Assembly: GCA_001552775.1 (NCBI GenBank)
Contig: KQ959260.1
Coordinates: 78,134 to 142,133, forward strand
Length of the DNA: 64,000 nt
Direction: 5' to 3'
From: Bacteroidales bacterium KA00251
GTDB lineage: Bacteria; Bacteroidota; Bacteroidia; Bacteroidales; Porphyromonadaceae
Shown here: positions 62,907 to 64,000 of the stretch, piece after piece
How the letters are laid out: each line of letters opens with the position of its first letter
Position numbering within the stretch: the first letter of the stretch is position 1
Notes under the pieces: model-generated
What the model was told of the DNA's origin: nothing
The model's database searches: none
Seen by the model: the letters and a program-made list of their open reading frames with translations, nothing else
Program-made: the position numbers and the translations under genes

Positions 62907-64000
62907 TAATTTTATTATCTTCTATGCGGTATTGGGTAGTGCTCGCCACAAAGTCCTGTAGTATTTCTATCCATTCTTCTCTGCTTCTTCTCTGCTCTTT
63001 CCCTTTTGTTGCAAGCAGTTCAATAAGCTGATGAAGGTCGTACTGGCTTTGCTCTGCAAGCAGTTGGACTAATAGCTTTTCGCCCTCAGCACGTTTAGCT
63101 TTGGGCAACTTCTTTTCATCCTCTTTTTTCTTCTTCTCTATGCAGATATCGCAGTGTCCGCAGGAGGGAGAGTTGAGCTCTCCAAAATAGCATAGAAGTA
63201 GCTTTTCACGACATTCATTTTGGGGATTATAGAGGTAGTTGAGAACGCTTTCGATACGTTGCTGAAAGCGTTCCTTCCTAAGATCGTATACTTCGGGTGT
63301 GATATTTAGTAGACGTCCAGGCTCTCGCTTTGTAGTAAGAGTAAGGAGAGGCAGTGAACTCCTCGGTATGTACCGAAGTACCTTCAATCGAGCAAGGTCT
63401 ATAAGGGATTCGTAGACGGCATCTAGGGTCGTTTGTGTAGCGATCGCGATAGCTTCTTCCTCAATGTATATAAATTGTGTAAAAATACCCGCATAGCGAC
63501 GAAGGAGAAACTCCAATATTTCTTCGTTTTTGCCCTTGATTGATTTGATATTGTAGAGGGCATCGCGAGGCATTGCCATCATAATACGCGAGGAGCTTGA
63601 GGATTTTTCCGTGTATACAAAAGCTCCTGCCATCTCTAAGATCTTCAGAGCTGAAATTCCTTGGATAGGGGATAGCTTGAATGTTTCAAGAAAGGTTTCC
63701 ATGTCAAGTTGTACACAGCGTCCTAAGCCATCGCTTTCGCCTATTTGAAGATAGCTCATCAGTAAATCATAGAAACTCCTGATAAAGGAAAGAGACGGAA
63801 ACTGCTCTGCCACTCTCCTTTTGATAATGCTTTTGTCGCGAGGACCAGCAAGGGCTACAGCATAGGAGGGTAGACCATCGCGTCCAGCTCTACCTGCCTC
63901 TTGGTAGTATTCTTCGAGAGAGGAGGGCATAGTCCAATGAATTACGGTGCGGACATCGGGTTTATCGATCCCCATTCCAAAAGCATTGGTTGCGACGATT
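62893..64000 (-). CDS. recQ: ATP-dependent DNA helicase RecQ, 3' part (cut by window end)
   Basis: Partial gene: the frame is open at the right edge ([16 protein letters not shown]), so the N-terminal helicase motifs are outside the window. Visible are motifs V and VI ([29 protein letters not shown]), the RQC zinc site [11 protein letters not shown]...CGHCDIC with four cysteines, and the winged-helix part. The C-terminal 65 residues are a short helical unit ([20 protein letters not shown]) and not a recognisable full HRDC domain. RecQ unwinds forked DNA during repair. Confidence 0.93.
   Translation of the reverse strand, partial: IVATNAFGMGIDKPDVRTVIHWTMPSSLEEYYQEAGRAGRDGLPSYAVALAGPRDKSIIKRRVAEQFPSLSFIRSFYDLLMSYLQIGESDGLGRCVQLDMETFLETFKLSPIQGISALKILEMAGAFVYTEKSSSSSRIMMAMPRDALYNIKSIKGKNEEILEFLLRRYAGIFTQFIYIEEEAIAIATQTTLDAVYESLIDLARLKVLRYIPRSSLPLLTLTTKREPGRLLNITPEVYDLRKERFQQRIESVLNYLYNPQNECREKLLLCYFGELNSPSCGHCDICIEKKKKEDEKKLPKAKRAEGEKLLVQLLAEQSQYDLHQLIELLATKGKEQRRSREEWIEILQDFVASTTQYRIEDNKIISRR

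Overview
The window looks like a chromosomal piece of a Bacteroidetes anaerobe, most likely Porphyromonas or a close relative. The signs are: promoter -7 boxes of the Bacteroidetes type (TAnnTTTG), here mostly TACCTTTG or TATCTTTG; a leucine-rich-repeat protein with a type IX secretion C-terminal domain; Bacteroidetes lipoproteins and barrel proteins; methionine gamma-lyase and a large glutamate dehydrogenase typical of amino-acid fermenters; and the oxygen-sensitive ThiH route to thiazole. The genus is inferred from gene content and was not confirmed by any search.

Layout. Bases 1-5260 are accessory: three decayed, internally deleted copies of an IS5-type element, each carrying a strong hairpin, separate a G+C-richer LRR/T9SS gene from a lipoprotein/beta-barrel pair. 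Bases 5263-13000 hold a CaCA cation antiporter, aspA behind a structured leader RNA, a 57-residue secreted peptide gene, two paralogous lipoproteins (three repeats versus one) and tyrS. Bases 13236-20390 (minus strand) are a complete TPP-riboswitch-controlled thiamine operon, thiS-thiC-[tenI-thiD-thiE fusion]-thiG-thiH-thiF. Bases 20434-28400 contain pepT, an HD-domain protein, gdhA, typA, tRNA-Lys and a lamin-tail-domain secreted protein. Bases 28551-37135 run asd, a DUF5063-type protein, a 3'-5' exonuclease, sufS, rnhB and sbcDC. Bases 37886-42199 hold methionine gamma-lyase, dnaX (its C-terminal part lies in the -1 frame after an A8 run) and a secreted C1-type peptidase. Bases 42437-51895 are a cell-wall/division operon murD-ftsW-murG-murC-ftsQ-ftsA-ftsZ-yqeY. 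Then follow an HhH/beta-barrel protein, mnmG-uvrC-dtd-mazG-like-deoC, a degenerate DegT-fold protein, RNase P RNA, a YjjG-type phosphatase, an A1S_2505-like protein and the 3' part of recQ, cut by the window end.

The most unusual signal is a family of A+T-rich tandem repeats with a 22-bp period around a CGGAA / TTCCG core. It occurs in four intergenic arrays (5117-5190, 20434-20512, 37548-37723, 54056-54168), each just upstream of the promoter of a plus-strand gene. Two arrays end in an inverted unit that folds with the last direct unit into a terminator-like hairpin with a T run; the other two end in the same 15-base border although their units point in opposite directions. Other points of note are the -1 recoding of dnaX, the three-domain thiamine fusion, a ThiF without its usual cysteines, a DegT-fold protein without the usual PLP residues, and the IS remnants that carry their own terminator.
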